Source of the DNA: Diphasiastrum complanatum | Taxonomy: Eukaryota > Streptophyta > Lycopodiopsida > Lycopodiales > Lycopodiaceae | Length of the DNA: 64,000 nucleotides | Reading direction: 5' to 3' | Assembly: GCA_029204225.1 (NCBI GenBank) | Contig: CM055092.1 | Location: 12,261,736 to 12,325,735, forward strand | Shown here: one piece after another, positions 1 through 9,849 of the stretch | Numbering within the stretch: position 1 is the first letter of the stretch | Layout: each line of letters opens with the position of its first letter | The notes under the pieces: model-generated | What the model was told of the DNA's origin: nothing | Database searches by the model: none | Seen by the model: only the letters and a program-made list of their open reading frames with translations | Made by a program: the position numbers and the translations under genes

Positions 1-879
1 GTCCTTCTAGTCTCCTTCTCTACACGCTCCTTGAAGATTCTAAAGTTGTTAAAAGCTTCTGATTTTTTCTTTATAAAATAGATCATAGTCTTTTTGGAAA
101 ATTCATCAATAAAAGTTATAAAATACTTTGTATTCTTCAGTGAAGGATTTTTCATCGGGCCACAAATGTTTGAATGTACAATGTCTAACAATCCTCTAGC
201 AATATGTTGATGGCTTGATTTAAATGGTTTACTAGTCTGTTTACCAACTAGACAATCTTGACAGATAGGTAACTCGACTTTATCATGAGGATAGTCGAGA
301 TCAAGAATAATAGATTGTCTAAACATTTGTTGTACATCAGCATGATTCAAGTGACCAAGTCTATAGTGCCAAAGTAAACTTTTATTTGCATGAATAGAAG
401 TACTGAGCGCCTGACTAGAGGCAGAAAAGCAATGACTCAATTTATACAAGTATCCATGTCTCTTTTCGAGTGCTAGGATCTTGTCTGTCCTATCAACTAC
501 TTTGTACTGATCACATTCGAATTCTACTTTATGTCCTAGATCTGTGATTCTGCTTATAGAGAGCAGATTCGTAGATAAATTTGGTCTATAGGACTATAGA
601 AAGTAACTTAGATTGATCATTCGCAAAGCTCAATTTCACAGTACCTTTACCTTTAATAGCTTGTGTGCTATTGTCGCCAAGGTGAACATATTTCTTGGTA
701 CTCTAAGGTGTTTAGGACTCAAAACAACCAATGAGGTTGGTCATGTGCTGAGTGGCCCCGAAATCCAGGAACCAAGCACTGTCACCGGATGCTCCTTGAT
801 GGCTGGTCATAAAGGCATCAATATCCGCTTCTTGAATAGGCTGTGGAGCTTCTGTAGTTGCATTTGTCACTTGATTCGA

Positions 880-1194
880 CTACCCCTTGATATTGTTCTT
901 TGCTTGCAGTATCCGGCAGTCTTGAATTTCGTGGTTGTTTTGCTTGCAGTATCTACAGAACAACTTCTTCTTCGTCTGCAAATTTGATTGTTCTTTGTGC
1001 TGTGCTAGTTTTTGGTTTGACTTTGATTGCTTCAATCCTTTCTTCTTCTTCTGTTTAGTCATGCTCTTGTTGGTGTATAGGGTGTGAGAATCAACTGAGG
1101 AACTTGAGGCTTCGTTCCTCCATGTGTCTTCCTGCAACAACATAGTAATGACTCTCGAAAGAGTCAGTTCTAGATGTGTCGTGATGATCATCAC
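880..1194 (-). pseudogene. Copia gag C-terminal part with CCHC zinc knuckle, copy a
   Basis: A lysine- and glutamine-rich linker is followed by CRYCKQNNHEIQDC, a C-x2-C-x4-H-x4-C nucleic-acid-binding knuckle typical of Copia nucleocapsid. It continues the gag of 1195-1608 in the same reading direction but is separated from it by a stop. The matching domain of copy b is at 5046-5327. Confidence 0.75.
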
Positions 1195-1608
1195 CTAGCT
1201 GTCGTATGAGCTTGGCAAGCTTGTAAGCAGTTGCATCGCTGCATCTTGATCGTCTATGACAAATCCGATAGCGGCCATTTGTCTTAACAGGTTCTTGAAT
1301 TGATTGATGTGATTCTGCAGGGAATCACCATTCGCCATCTTGAGAGAGTAGAATTTTTTCCTGGGATGTAGCTTGGAAGCTATATCTCGCACTTCGTATA
1401 GTGTACTGAAGATGTCCCGGACTTCTTTCGACGTTTGGGCCTTGGATACATGGCTGATCTGGGTATCCGTAATGTTGAGGATGATCAATGCAAAAGCTTT
1501 TCCATCCTTCAGCTTCCATTTGGCGATTGTTGCGTCGTCTGCTTCGGGTTTTCCTTCTGCACCTGTAACAACGTCATACAATTTTTTAGCCATTAGTACA
1601 GTTGTCAT
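1195..1608 (-). pseudogene. Copia gag N-terminal domain (UBN2 type), copy a
   Basis: A 137-codon open stretch with the hallmarks of plant Copia gag: a tract around VTGAEGKPEADD, the motif SKAQTSKEVRDIFSTLYE and a helical C-terminal half ending at LPSSYDS. The usual gag start lies upstream near 1670 (the MDSQGK equivalent in copy c at 58560), so the N-terminus is interrupted between 1608 and 1680. It would form the virus-like particle core. It is closely related to the gag at 58560-58994. Confidence 0.8.
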
Positions 1609-1837
1609 CTTAAATTTTCACAGATGGTAATTGGCTCCATCAAGCTTGTCCATGTTGGAACTGGCTTTCCCTTGGGAATCCATGTGGAAGATTATTCTAA
1701 GTGATAGGAAAAACTATCACTGACTTAAGTATGAAAATTTGGTACTGAATTTCAGAACAAGAAGACAATTACTCTATCAGCTAGTAGAGTCTTGTGCTGT
1801 GAAAGCTTATCAGGCTACGAAAATAGCTCTGATACCA

Positions 1838-3042
1838 TGTTGGAGAAAGAGGGTGTGTGAGTGTGAGAAACAAAAATAGCTCAAAAAGAAAACGAACACG
1901 AAAAGAAGCAAATTCGAAACTCGAATGAGAAACGAACTCAAACATAAAATGTCCGTGTGCAGCGGAATGAGCTATATTACTCTTTCCCTAAGCATGACTA
2001 CGCCTATCAGAAACGAACAGAACGTTGGTGATAGAAATCATTGTCGATCTGATTACTAGCCAAACATTAACAAAACATCAGTAGAATAATTTGTCACGAA
2101 CAACTAGACAAATCATTAGTTGTGAATGATTCGCGAAGAGCTAGACTAAGCTCGACTGATAATCAGTCGCAAAAGACAAGACTAAATATTAGTCGTCAAT
2201 AGCTAGACTAATAATAATTCACTAAGAACATATTACCAAATTGAGCAATAAGAGAGTCAGACAGAATGAAGAAAAAGCCTAGCAATATCAACACAAATCT
2301 GAACGTAGAACAATAGAGTTGTTATCAGATTAAATATAGCAAAATATATATGTCAATAATGTTGTGGAGCACAAGACAATAGAGGAAAAAACCTCGTGCT
2401 CTACAAAGCTAATTCGATCCGTAAAAAGGAATGAACCTATTACTGACGATACAAAAGAATCAATGCGCAAGGCATCTACTTCGTCTATCTTTGATAAGTT
2501 TTGATGCTATTATTTTCACACTTCTTTTGAATACGCAAATGGTATTCAATATATATACACAATGTTACAGGTGTGCAGATGAAGAAAGTACAAAGTGGAT
2601 GTGCTATCTGTAGGAGATCGTGGGTGGTTGTTGTCATTGTCAAATCTGTTAGCACAGTTGCGTGGGATGAGCGTGAAAAGGCAGCGATGTCAGCCTTTGC
2701 TGAAATGAACGTTGGTGAAGATGCAAAAAATGCGACACTCTGACGAAATGCCTTAGGATTTTATTTACAAGGTGCCTTCCTTTTCTTAGGGCACCTTCGG
2801 CATTTTGTAAGGTAGTGTCGCCTTTTTCGCCTGTCACAAATCACGTGTAAAAACACAGTGTCATATTTTTCACCTTTTTCGCCTGTGAAAATTTACTTGT
2901 ATTTATGCAGACAGTCGAGTTTTTTGCCTGTCTTATTTTACATGTAAATATGCAGATCGTGCGACAACATGAGTAAAAATTACAACATGAATGGAGGCAG
3001 ATTAAAATAGGATTTAGGAGAGTAGAGGAGATAAATCCAACA
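1838..3042 (-). repeat. Copia C1 LTR shared by copies a and b
   Basis: This 1205-bp LTR has TG...CA ends (plus strand TGTTGGAG... to ...AAATCCAACA). On its left is the PBS complement (1826-1837), so it acts as 5' LTR for copy a. On its right is the reverse transcriptase of copy b (3043 onward), so it sits where the 3' LTR of copy b belongs. It matches the LTR at 5819-7026 and, in reverse orientation, the one at 59978-61133. Direct repeats of a GCGAAAAA-type motif lie within it. Confidence 0.85.
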
Positions 3043-3740
3043 GAAGAGTAACATATCATCCACGTATAAGGTGATGATAATGAAGGATTGTTGCACTGAC
3101 TTGGAATAGACGTTGCAATCAGCAGTGCTTGGTTTGAATCCTTATTCAATGAGGAATGTGTTGATCCTCTGAAACCAAGCTCTGGTAGACCGTTTTAAGC
3201 CGTAAAGTGCTTTGTGGAGTTTACAGACATGATTCTTCATACCTTCTAGAATGTATCCTTCGGACTGGATCATGTAGATGTCTTCTTATATAACTCCATT
3301 CAGATAAGCTGTTTGTACATCAAGTTGATGAACCTCGAGGTCAGCAACTGCAGCATAAGGCAAGAGGGCTCGGATCGACGAATGCTTGACTACTGGACTG
3401 AAAGTCTCACTGTAGTTGACGTTGGGGATCTGAGTGAATCTTCGTGCTACCAGTCTTGCCTTCCTACAATCAGTTGTTTCATTGGCATTGTATTTAATCT
3501 TGAAGATCCATTTGCAATCAATGATATTGCAGCCAATAGGAGCTTCGACTAGTGACCACGTCTGGTTCTTGATTAGAGAGAAATACTCTCTTTCCATAGC
3601 TTCTTTCCAAAGATCAGAGTCTGATTGGCTGAGTGCCTCTTCGACTATTGTCGGTTCCTATCAAGAGACATGCAGACTCATGAGTATATTTGTGGGCTAT
3701 GTGCGCACTCGACTTGATCTTCTAGGAGGATTTGACTAAT
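3043..3740 (-). pseudogene. Copia reverse transcriptase (RVT_2), truncated after YVDD
   Basis: The stretch 3286-3597 reads NQTWSLVEAP...KWIFKIKY...LVARRFTQ...ETFSPVVKHSSIR...HQLDVQTAYLNG, the conserved N-terminal half of Copia RT including the first catalytic Asp in QLDV. A stop follows, then the palm continues in other frames (KALYGLK-type block near 3200). It ends with LYVDDMLLF at 3043-3069, the catalytic YxDD box. The LTR starts at the next base. Confidence 0.85.
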
Positions 3741-4049
3741 GAACCACTCTTGGGACTTGTTGCTGGGTAGCCGCAACGTCTTCGTCTAATTCGCTATAAA
3801 AAACTGGGTCGACAATGGACACGTCTGAGCCAGAAGCTCAGACAGTTGTGTCAATGACAGGTGATGAAGATTCTCTTGGAGCAATATCCTTGTCTTTGAT
3901 GTTGACGAATTGATACTTGATAAAGACTGTATCCCGACTATACAAGATTTGCTGGGTATCAGGATCATACAGCTCACAAATGAAGTATATCCAATCAGGA
4001 TGGTCTTGAGACCTTGGAAGTCCAATTTCTTCCTCGTGTCTTTTGGGAT

Positions 4050-4418
4050 CTATGCATAGGCAACGCATCCAAACACTCTTAGGTTCTTCACAGAAGGCTT
4101 AGAGCCTGTCCACACCTCGTGGTGTGTCTTGCCTGAGAGGGCCTTGGTTGAACATCTATTTTGAACGTAAGCTTCAGTGGAGACAACTTCGGCTAATCTC
4201 TTGGGCAGCGATGCATGCGCTAACATACATTTCGCTGATTTAACTAGGGTATGGTTATTTCTCTCGGCTGAGCCATTAGATTGAGGACTGTAAGGAGTGA
4301 TGAATTGCTGCTCAATGCCTTGGCTTTGGCAGTACTCCTTAAACTCGATAGAGATATATTCTCCACCATTTTTTGACCTTAGAGCCTTGATCGTCCTTCC
4401 AGTCTCCTTTTTTCGCAT
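4050..4418 (-). pseudogene. Copia integrase, C-terminal part of catalytic core (second Asp lost)
   Basis: The block ALRSKNGGEY...YSPQSNGSAERNNHTL is the rve integrase core. Family members have LRSDNGGE here, whose Asp is the second residue of the DDE triad. This copy has Lys, which should abolish strand transfer. The Glu of the triad (SAERN) is kept. The tail HHEVWTGSKPSVKNLRVFGCVAYA is the usual region after the core. Confidence 0.85.
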
Positions 4419-5095
4419 GCTCCTTGAAGATTCTGAAGCAGTTGAAGGCTTCTGATTTCTTTTATAAAGTACACCATAGTCCTTCTGGAAAATTCATCAA
4501 TAAAAGTTATAAAATACTTTGCATCCTTCAGCGAATGATTTTTCATCGGGCCACAAATGTCTGAATGTACAATATTTAACAATCCTCTAGCAATATGTTG
4601 GTGGCTTGATTTAAATGGTTTCGTAGTCTGTTCACCAACTAAATAGTCTAGACAGAAAGGTAACTTGACTTTATCACGAGGATAGTTGAGATCAAGAACA
4701 ATAGATTGTCTAGACATTTGTTGTACAACAACATGATTCAAGTGACCAAGTCTATAATGCCAAAGTAAAGTTTTATTTGCATGAGTAGAAGTACTGAGCG
4801 CCTGACTAGAGGCAAAAAAGCAATGACTTAATTTATACAAGTATCCATGTCTCTTTCCAAGTGCTAGGATCTTGCCTGTCCTATCAACTACTTTGCACTG
4901 ATCACATTCAAATTCTACTCTATGTCCTAGATCTGTGATCCTGCTTATAGAAAGCAGATTCATAGATAAATTTGGTACATGCAGGACTTTAGAGAGTAGC
5001 TTAGATTGATCATTTGCAAAACTCAATCTCACAGTACCTTCACCTTTAATAGCTTGTGTGGGTATTGTAAGGTGTATAGTACTCGCAATAGCCAA
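4379..5095 (-). pseudogene. Copia GAG-pre-integrase and integrase N-terminus
   Basis: A 238-codon open stretch covers the end of protease (VLHVPNLSMNLLSI), the GAG-pre-integrase domain (LWHYRLGHLN) and the start of the integrase core with the first catalytic Asp (VHSDICGPM). The zinc-finger CxxC is damaged: the second Cys reads Tyr (CLDYLVGEQ). It overlaps the downstream integrase segment out of frame, showing a frameshift near 4400. Confidence 0.85.
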
Positions 5096-5327
5096 TGAGG
5101 TTGGTCACGTGTTGAGTGGCTCCGGAATCCAGAAACCAAGAACTGTCACTGGATGCTCCTTGATGGCTAGTCATGAAGGCATCATGATTTGCTTCTTGAA
5201 TAGGTTGTGGAGCTTCTGTAGCTGCATTTGCCACTTGATTCGACTGCCCCTTGCTGTTGTTCTTTGCTTGTAGCATCCGATAGTCTTGAATTTCATGGTT
5301 GTTTCGCTTGCAATATCTGCAGAACAA
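5046..5327 (-). pseudogene. Copia CCHC knuckle plus aspartic protease start, copy b
   Basis: The open stretch begins with CRYCKRNNHEIQDY, where the last Cys of the knuckle has become Tyr. It reaches the retropepsin motif WFLDSGATQHVTN with the catalytic DSG intact. It runs into the next segment out of frame near 5090. Confidence 0.8.
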
Positions 5328-5818
5328 CTTCTTCTTTGTCTACGGAGTCGATTGTTCTTCGTGTTGTGCTCGGATACATGACTGATCTGGGTATCCGTAA
5401 TGTTGAGGATGCTACATCAAGCACACCTACCTGCGAAGTTTTGGGCAGAAGCTACTGCCACAGCCTGTTACGTGCAGAACAGACGCGAAAGCCTTCCATC
5501 TGGCGATTGTTGCGTCTTCTGCTTCGGGTTTCCCTTCTGCACCTGTAACAATGTCATACAATTCTTTAGCCATTAGTACAGTTTTCATCTTAAATTTTCA
5601 CAGATGGTAATTGGCTCCATCAAGCTTTTGTCCATGATAGGACTGGCTTTCCCTTGGAAATCGACGTGGAAGATTAGTCTAAGTGAAAGAGAAATTATCA
5701 GTGACTTAAGTATGAAAATCTGGTACTGAATTACAGAACAAGAAGACAATTACTCTATCGGCTAGTAGAGTCTTGTACTCTGGAATCTTATCAGGCTACA
5801 AAAATAGCTCTGATACCA
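5328..5818 (-). pseudogene. Gag remnant of copy b with a deletion and an inverted integrase patch
   Basis: The first gag codons (around 5490-5640) match copy a. Most of the gag body is missing. Between the two gag ends, 5418-5484 reads on the PLUS strand as AHLPAKFWAEATATACYVQ, the helix after the Copia integrase core, so a piece of integrase was inserted backwards at the deletion point. The PBS complement lies at 5807-5818. Confidence 0.7.
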
Positions 5819-7026
5819 TGTTGGGATTGAAAGAGGGTGTGTGAGTGTGAGAAACTAAAATAGCTAAAAAAGAAACGAACACTAAAAGAAGCAAACTCGA
5901 AACTCGAAACTCGAATAAGAAACGAACTCGAAAAAAAAGTGTTCGTGTGCAGTGGAATGAGCTATATTTCTCTTTCCCTAAGCATGACTATGGCTATCAG
6001 AAACGAACAAAATGTTAGTGATAAAAACCACGGTCGATCTGATTACGTAGCCAAATATTAAGCAACAAAAATATCAGAAGGATAATTTGTCACGAACAGC
6101 TAGACAAATTATTAGTCGCGAATGATTGGCGAAGATCTAGACTGAGCTCGACTGATAATTAGTCGCGAAAGGCAAGAAGAAATATTAGTCGCCAATAGTT
6201 AGACTAATAATAATTCTCTAAGAACAGATTACCAGATTGAGCAATAAGAGAGTCAAACAGAATGTAGAAAAGCATAGCAATATTGACACAAATTTGAATG
6301 CAAAATGAGACAGAGCTGTTATCAGATTAAGTATAGCAAAATATACATGTCAATAATGTTGTGGAGCACAAGACAATAGCGGACGAAACCGCGTGCTCTA
6401 CAAAGCTAATTCAATCTGTAAAGGAAATGAACCTGTTACTGACAATACAAAAGAATCAATGCGCAAGACATCTACTTCGTCTATCTCTGATAAGTTTCTG
6501 ATGCTATTATTTTCACGTACTTTGTTATCTCACATCTTGTCATATATATACACAATTTTATAGGTGTGCAGATGAAGAAAGTACAAAGTGGATGTGATGT
6601 CTGTAGGAGATCGTGGGTTGCTGCTGTCGTTGTCAAATCTGTTAGCACAGTTGCATGAGATGAGCATGAAAGGCCTCGACGTCAACCTTTGCTGAAATAA
6701 ACGTTGGCGAAGATGCGAAAAATGCGACACTCTGACAAAATGCCTTAGAATTTGATTTACAGGGTGCCTTCGCTTTTCCTAGGGCACCTTCGGCATTTTG
6801 TAAGATAGTGCCGCCTTTTTCGCCTGTCACAAAATCACGTGTAAAAACACAATGTCGCATTTTTCCCCTGTGGAAATTTACTTGTATTTATGCAGATAGT
6901 CGAGTTTTTCGCCTGTCTTATTTTTCATGTAAATATGCAGACTGTGCGGCAACATGAGTAAAAATGCAGCATGAATGGAGGCAGATTAAAATAGGATTAA
7001 AGAGAGTAGAGGAGATAAATCCAACA
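5819..7026 (-). repeat. Copia C1 5' LTR of copy b
   Basis: A 1208-bp LTR with TGTTGG...CCAACA ends on the plus strand, colinear with 1838-3042. The PBS complement abuts it at 5807-5818. Its right edge at 7026 cuts a Gypsy reverse transcriptase (7027 onward), which marks the insertion site. The duplicated target on the other side would lie before base 1. Confidence 0.85.
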
Positions 7027-7345
7027 GTTTTCGAGACATCTTCCACTTTGATATGGACTTGATGATATCCCGACCTTAAATCTATTTTTCTAAAATATTT
7101 GGCCCCATCTAGTTGATCAAACAACTTGTCTACTCTTATTCTTAACTGTGACTTTGTTTAATGCTCTGTAGTCTACACATAAGCACATAGGCCCTTCTTT
7201 CTTTTTAACTAGCAAGACGGGTGCTGCCCACTGCTTGGTTGAATTTGGCCCTTATTTAGATATTCAGTTTATTGTTTCTTTATTTCTTTGTCTTCTGGTT
7301 TGCCAACTCGATAGGGTGGTGGGTGTTGTATCAGGTACTAAATTA
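7027..7345 (-). pseudogene. Ty3/Gypsy reverse transcriptase fragment
   Basis: Read leftwards the remnant gives PPPYRVGKPEDKE, then [24 protein letters not shown], then [23 protein letters not shown], the conserved N-terminal half of Gypsy RT. A small deletion and frameshift separate [13 protein letters not shown] from LFDQL. The fragment is interrupted at 7026 by the Copia C1 LTR. Confidence 0.8.
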
Positions 7346-8640
7346 ATAGCATGATTTCCTTCTCTATTGGGTGGCAGACCAGTAGCCAAATCAGCAGAAT
7401 TAATTTTTACATCATATTAACAAACGTAATTAATAAATGGAAATCAGTCACAATTATAAGATTATGTTACAACATTGAGAATCTTGTGCACAAAGTTACA
7501 AAATATTGCCAAATTTTTGAACAAAACAAACCATTGATGCTTTGATCACTCTAGTTATAAGTGGCTTGACATTCTCAAGATGTTTCTCCATTTGTTTCTA
7601 GATTTAATCCATTGTCATGTTGCATTTATAATTGTTATCTTCCTAACTTGCCATTATCTCTTCTCGCGAATTGAAATTGAGAGATTTGTTGGCTCTATGA
7701 CTCGACATTGGCTGAGGAGGGTAAAAGAATGTAACAATTCCTCAATGGCTTGTTTGTCTTGGTCAAAACTAGGAAGAGTATCGATCTTTTTTGTTGAACT
7801 AACAATAGGTGAGTAATAGGTCTTCCAGGTATAAATGGTATTCCTTGAAAGTTGTTGATTTTTGTGAATGCTTTAGAAAAAATATCGTCCAACAATGACA
7901 AACCAATAAAATGAAGCCTATACTTCTTCACAGAAATTAGAGAAATCATATATTCTTGCACCAACTTTTTAAAAACAAAACTTAGGAGGAGAAATGCAAA
8001 CCACATTGAGAGACATGGGGCTCACCACTTGACCAACTCCAATTGGCTAAGTTGTAGCAATGTTCTGTTCAAAAAGTGTTTTTGTTTTGGATTTTGGGGC
8101 CAAGATTAGCAAAACTAATATGCATAAGAGGTGGTTAAAGAAAACTCACCAAAGGTTATGTTACAAGCCAAACAAACATATATCAAAGCAAAAGAAGAGA
8201 ACAAAGATGTAAGCCAAAGGAATAATTGACCTTTAAAACACAAAGTTATGATAATGACCATGCAATGTGGGAAAGTTATATAAACTCCAATGAAGAGCCA
8301 ATGATGTATGGAGCTTTTTGCAAGTTGAAACACAAAATCGGTGGATCTCAACCCATAAAATGTTTGCATGGCCAAAGAAACTCAGATAGCTAGGTGTCAG
8401 CTTTTGTGGTGTTGTATGGATCATCGAGAAAGAAAATAGGGACGGTCCAATTTTATGATTATTAAGAAATCTTTTCTAGACAAACACAGGCGATTTTTCA
8501 TAAAATCTCATGATAAAAGTTGTGACAATAGGGCCGTACACCTATTGAGGTTCGTGGGCCTTACCCCCAAAAGTTTGAAAATAGCTCCTAAAACATGGGG
8601 TACTTTAACGTCTTTTCAAAAAATGGGTTTGAAAAGTTAT
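7346..8640. other. AT-rich region, probably decayed retroelement
   Basis: No gene can be supported. A minus-strand stretch at 7695-8006 (ending near SVKKYRLHFIGLSLLDDIF) continues the direction of the Gypsy fragment and may be its decayed upstream part, but I do not recognise a domain. Other short ORFs here look like chance openings. Confidence 0.3.
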
Positions 8641-8648
8641 GTGGACTA

Positions 8649-8867
8649 GATAATGGTCGTTTGGAGGCCCATTGTAAGGATATAATGACAAGTCCTTTTG
8701 TCAAGCCACGATAATGCTTCTTGGTTTCCAAGGGGAGGCTCGAACCTGAGACCAAAGAAATTTTGGATGTCAAGCTAACCAACTGAGCCAACCCCTCATG
8801 ATCAAGCCACGATAATGGCGAGACGAGAGGACAAGTCCTTACAATGGGCCTTCAAACGACCATTATC
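8649..8867. mobile_element. Foldback/MITE-like element with 32-bp terminal inverted repeats
   Basis: Bases 8649-8680 (starting GATAATGGTCGTTTGGAGG) are the inverse complement of 8836-8867 with one mismatch in 32. Removing the retroposon inserted at 8717-8801 and one copy of its duplication leaves about 118 bp, a small non-coding foldback element. I see no clear target-site duplication outside the inverted repeats, so the superfamily is undetermined. Confidence 0.7.
8717..8801 (-). mobile_element. Short tRNA-derived retroposon (SINE-like), copy 1
   Basis: On the minus strand this 85-bp insert carries a pol III A box (TGGCTCAGTTGG, complement of 8779-8790) and a B box (GGTTCGAGCC, complement of 8737-8746) spaced as in a tRNA. 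It then has a small hairpin CTTGG-AAA-CCAAG and ends at AAGC with no poly(A). It is flanked by a perfect 16-bp direct repeat TCAAGCCACGATAATG (8701-8716 and 8802-8817), the mark of target-primed retroposition. The same unit recurs at 29815-29895. A and B boxes predict internal transcription by RNA polymerase III. No coding capacity. Confidence 0.75.
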
Positions 8868-8982
8868 GTGCATAATGTGTGTCACGAAAATCTTAAAGAA
8901 ACATATGGCTATCATTTTTTAAGATTGTCAATGATTCCATCCATGAGGGCTACCATTTTTAAAATTATGTCAATGACTCCAT

Positions 8983-9084
8983 CCATGAGGGCTACATATT
9001 TTCAAGGTTCCATCCATGAGACTTACGTATTTTCCATGAGGGCTACATATTTTCAAGGTTCCATCCATGAGACTTACGTATTTT
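8983..9084. repeat. Tandem repeat, 51-bp unit, two perfect copies plus decayed flanking units
   Basis: The unit beginning CCATGAGGGCTACATATTTT occurs at 8983-9033 and again at 9034-9084. Partial units with CCATGAGGGCT lie at 8941 and 9096. Each unit contains two related half-units (CCATGAGGGCTAC / CCATGAGACTTAC), so it arose by doubling of a shorter motif. Confidence 0.8.
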
Positions 9085-9448
9085 CCAGATTTCACCCATG
9101 AGGGCTGTCTATTTCAAGGGCTGAAAGTTATAGCCAATCAAATTTGTAATAGATAATTGATCTCTTGTTATCATGCCCTCGGTAAAGGTGGTCCCTAAAC
9201 ACAAATTGAACTGTTGATTTATGTAAAATTTGAGTAGACACGCATTGTAGATTTATAACATGAGGCAAATCATACATTATATAAAAGCTTTAACAGTACA
9301 GTCAAGGGCTTTCTCTTTCGAATATCAAAAGATAAATGGACTGCTAGATTATGGATGTTACATGCACAGTTTCAAAAGATTCAAAGAGCTGGATAAAACA
9401 AAAAATTGAACAAAGATCGGGCATGTGAGTATGATAAGCATAGAACCC

Positions 9449-9826
9449 ACGGTTCCCAGAACTGTGGGTCCTGGGAACCGTACCACGGTTCGATAGATTT
9501 CACATGATGTACAGATGATTTGACAGATGATACAGATGTGAAATCATCACTGATTTGACAGATGATACAGATTTCACATGATGTACAGATGATTTGGCAG
9601 ATGATACAGATGATTTGAGTCATTTGACAGATGATACAGATGCTTTCACAGAATTCACAGATTTCACAGATTTTTTTGGCCCTTTTTTTGCATATTTTTG
9701 GGGGGAAACTAAAACAAAATTAATTAATTAATTAATCAATACGGTTCACCATGGTTCTGGGCAAAAAATTTTAAGAACCGTACACCGTACAGTGAACTGT
9801 ACGGTTCTCAGAACCGTGGTGAACCG
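9449..9826. repeat. Palindrome-bounded repeat block (CGGTTC palindromes around ACAGATGAT repeats)
   Basis: Left edge: ACGGTTCCCAG (9449-9459) pairs with CTGGGAACCGT (9471-9481). Right edge: 9742-9759 pairs with 9809-9826 over 18 bp with one mismatch, and a second inner palindrome sits between them (AGAACCGTACA / TGTACGGTTCT). Between the edges, 9500-9670 is built from irregular copies of ACAGATGATTTGACAGATGA, followed by a TTAATTAATTAATTAAT run. This could be a hairpin-ended non-autonomous element. No coding sequence. Confidence 0.55.
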
Positions 9827-9849
9827 ATAACAGTTCATTAATTCTATAT

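Larger units (their letters stand above)
1..1837 (-). pseudogene. Copia C1 copy a: gag to start of integrase (broken, cut by window edge)
   Basis: This is the internal region of a Ty1/Copia element read leftwards from its LTR. Just inside the LTR, 1826-1837 is the complement of the initiator tRNA-Met primer site TGGTATCAGAGC. A UBN2-type gag follows (1195-1608), then a gag C-terminus with a CCHC knuckle (880-1194, C-x2-C-x4-H-x4-C), then protease, GAG-pre-integrase and the start of integrase (about 800 down to 1) in broken frames. The protease triad that should read DSGA reads DFGA (around 760). The CxxC of the integrase zinc finger is kept, unlike in copy b. Several stops and frameshifts make it non-functional. 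The 3' half lies outside the window. Confidence 0.85.
3043..5818 (-). pseudogene. Copia C1 copy b internal region: gag, protease, integrase, partial RT
   Basis: Reading leftwards from the PBS complement (5807-5818): a damaged gag, knuckle and protease (5046-5327), GAG-pre-integrase and integrase (4050-5095), then reverse transcriptase (3740-3043). The coding sequence stops directly after the RT catalytic box YVDDMLLF, where the LTR begins. The rest of RT, RNase H and the polypurine tract are absent. Frames are broken at several points and catalytic residues are lost, so it is not autonomous. Confidence 0.85.

Noticed and set aside
8717-8801. Genuine tRNA gene
   Set aside because: A and B boxes are present, but the anticodon arm and acceptor stem do not form properly and a target-site duplication flanks the unit.
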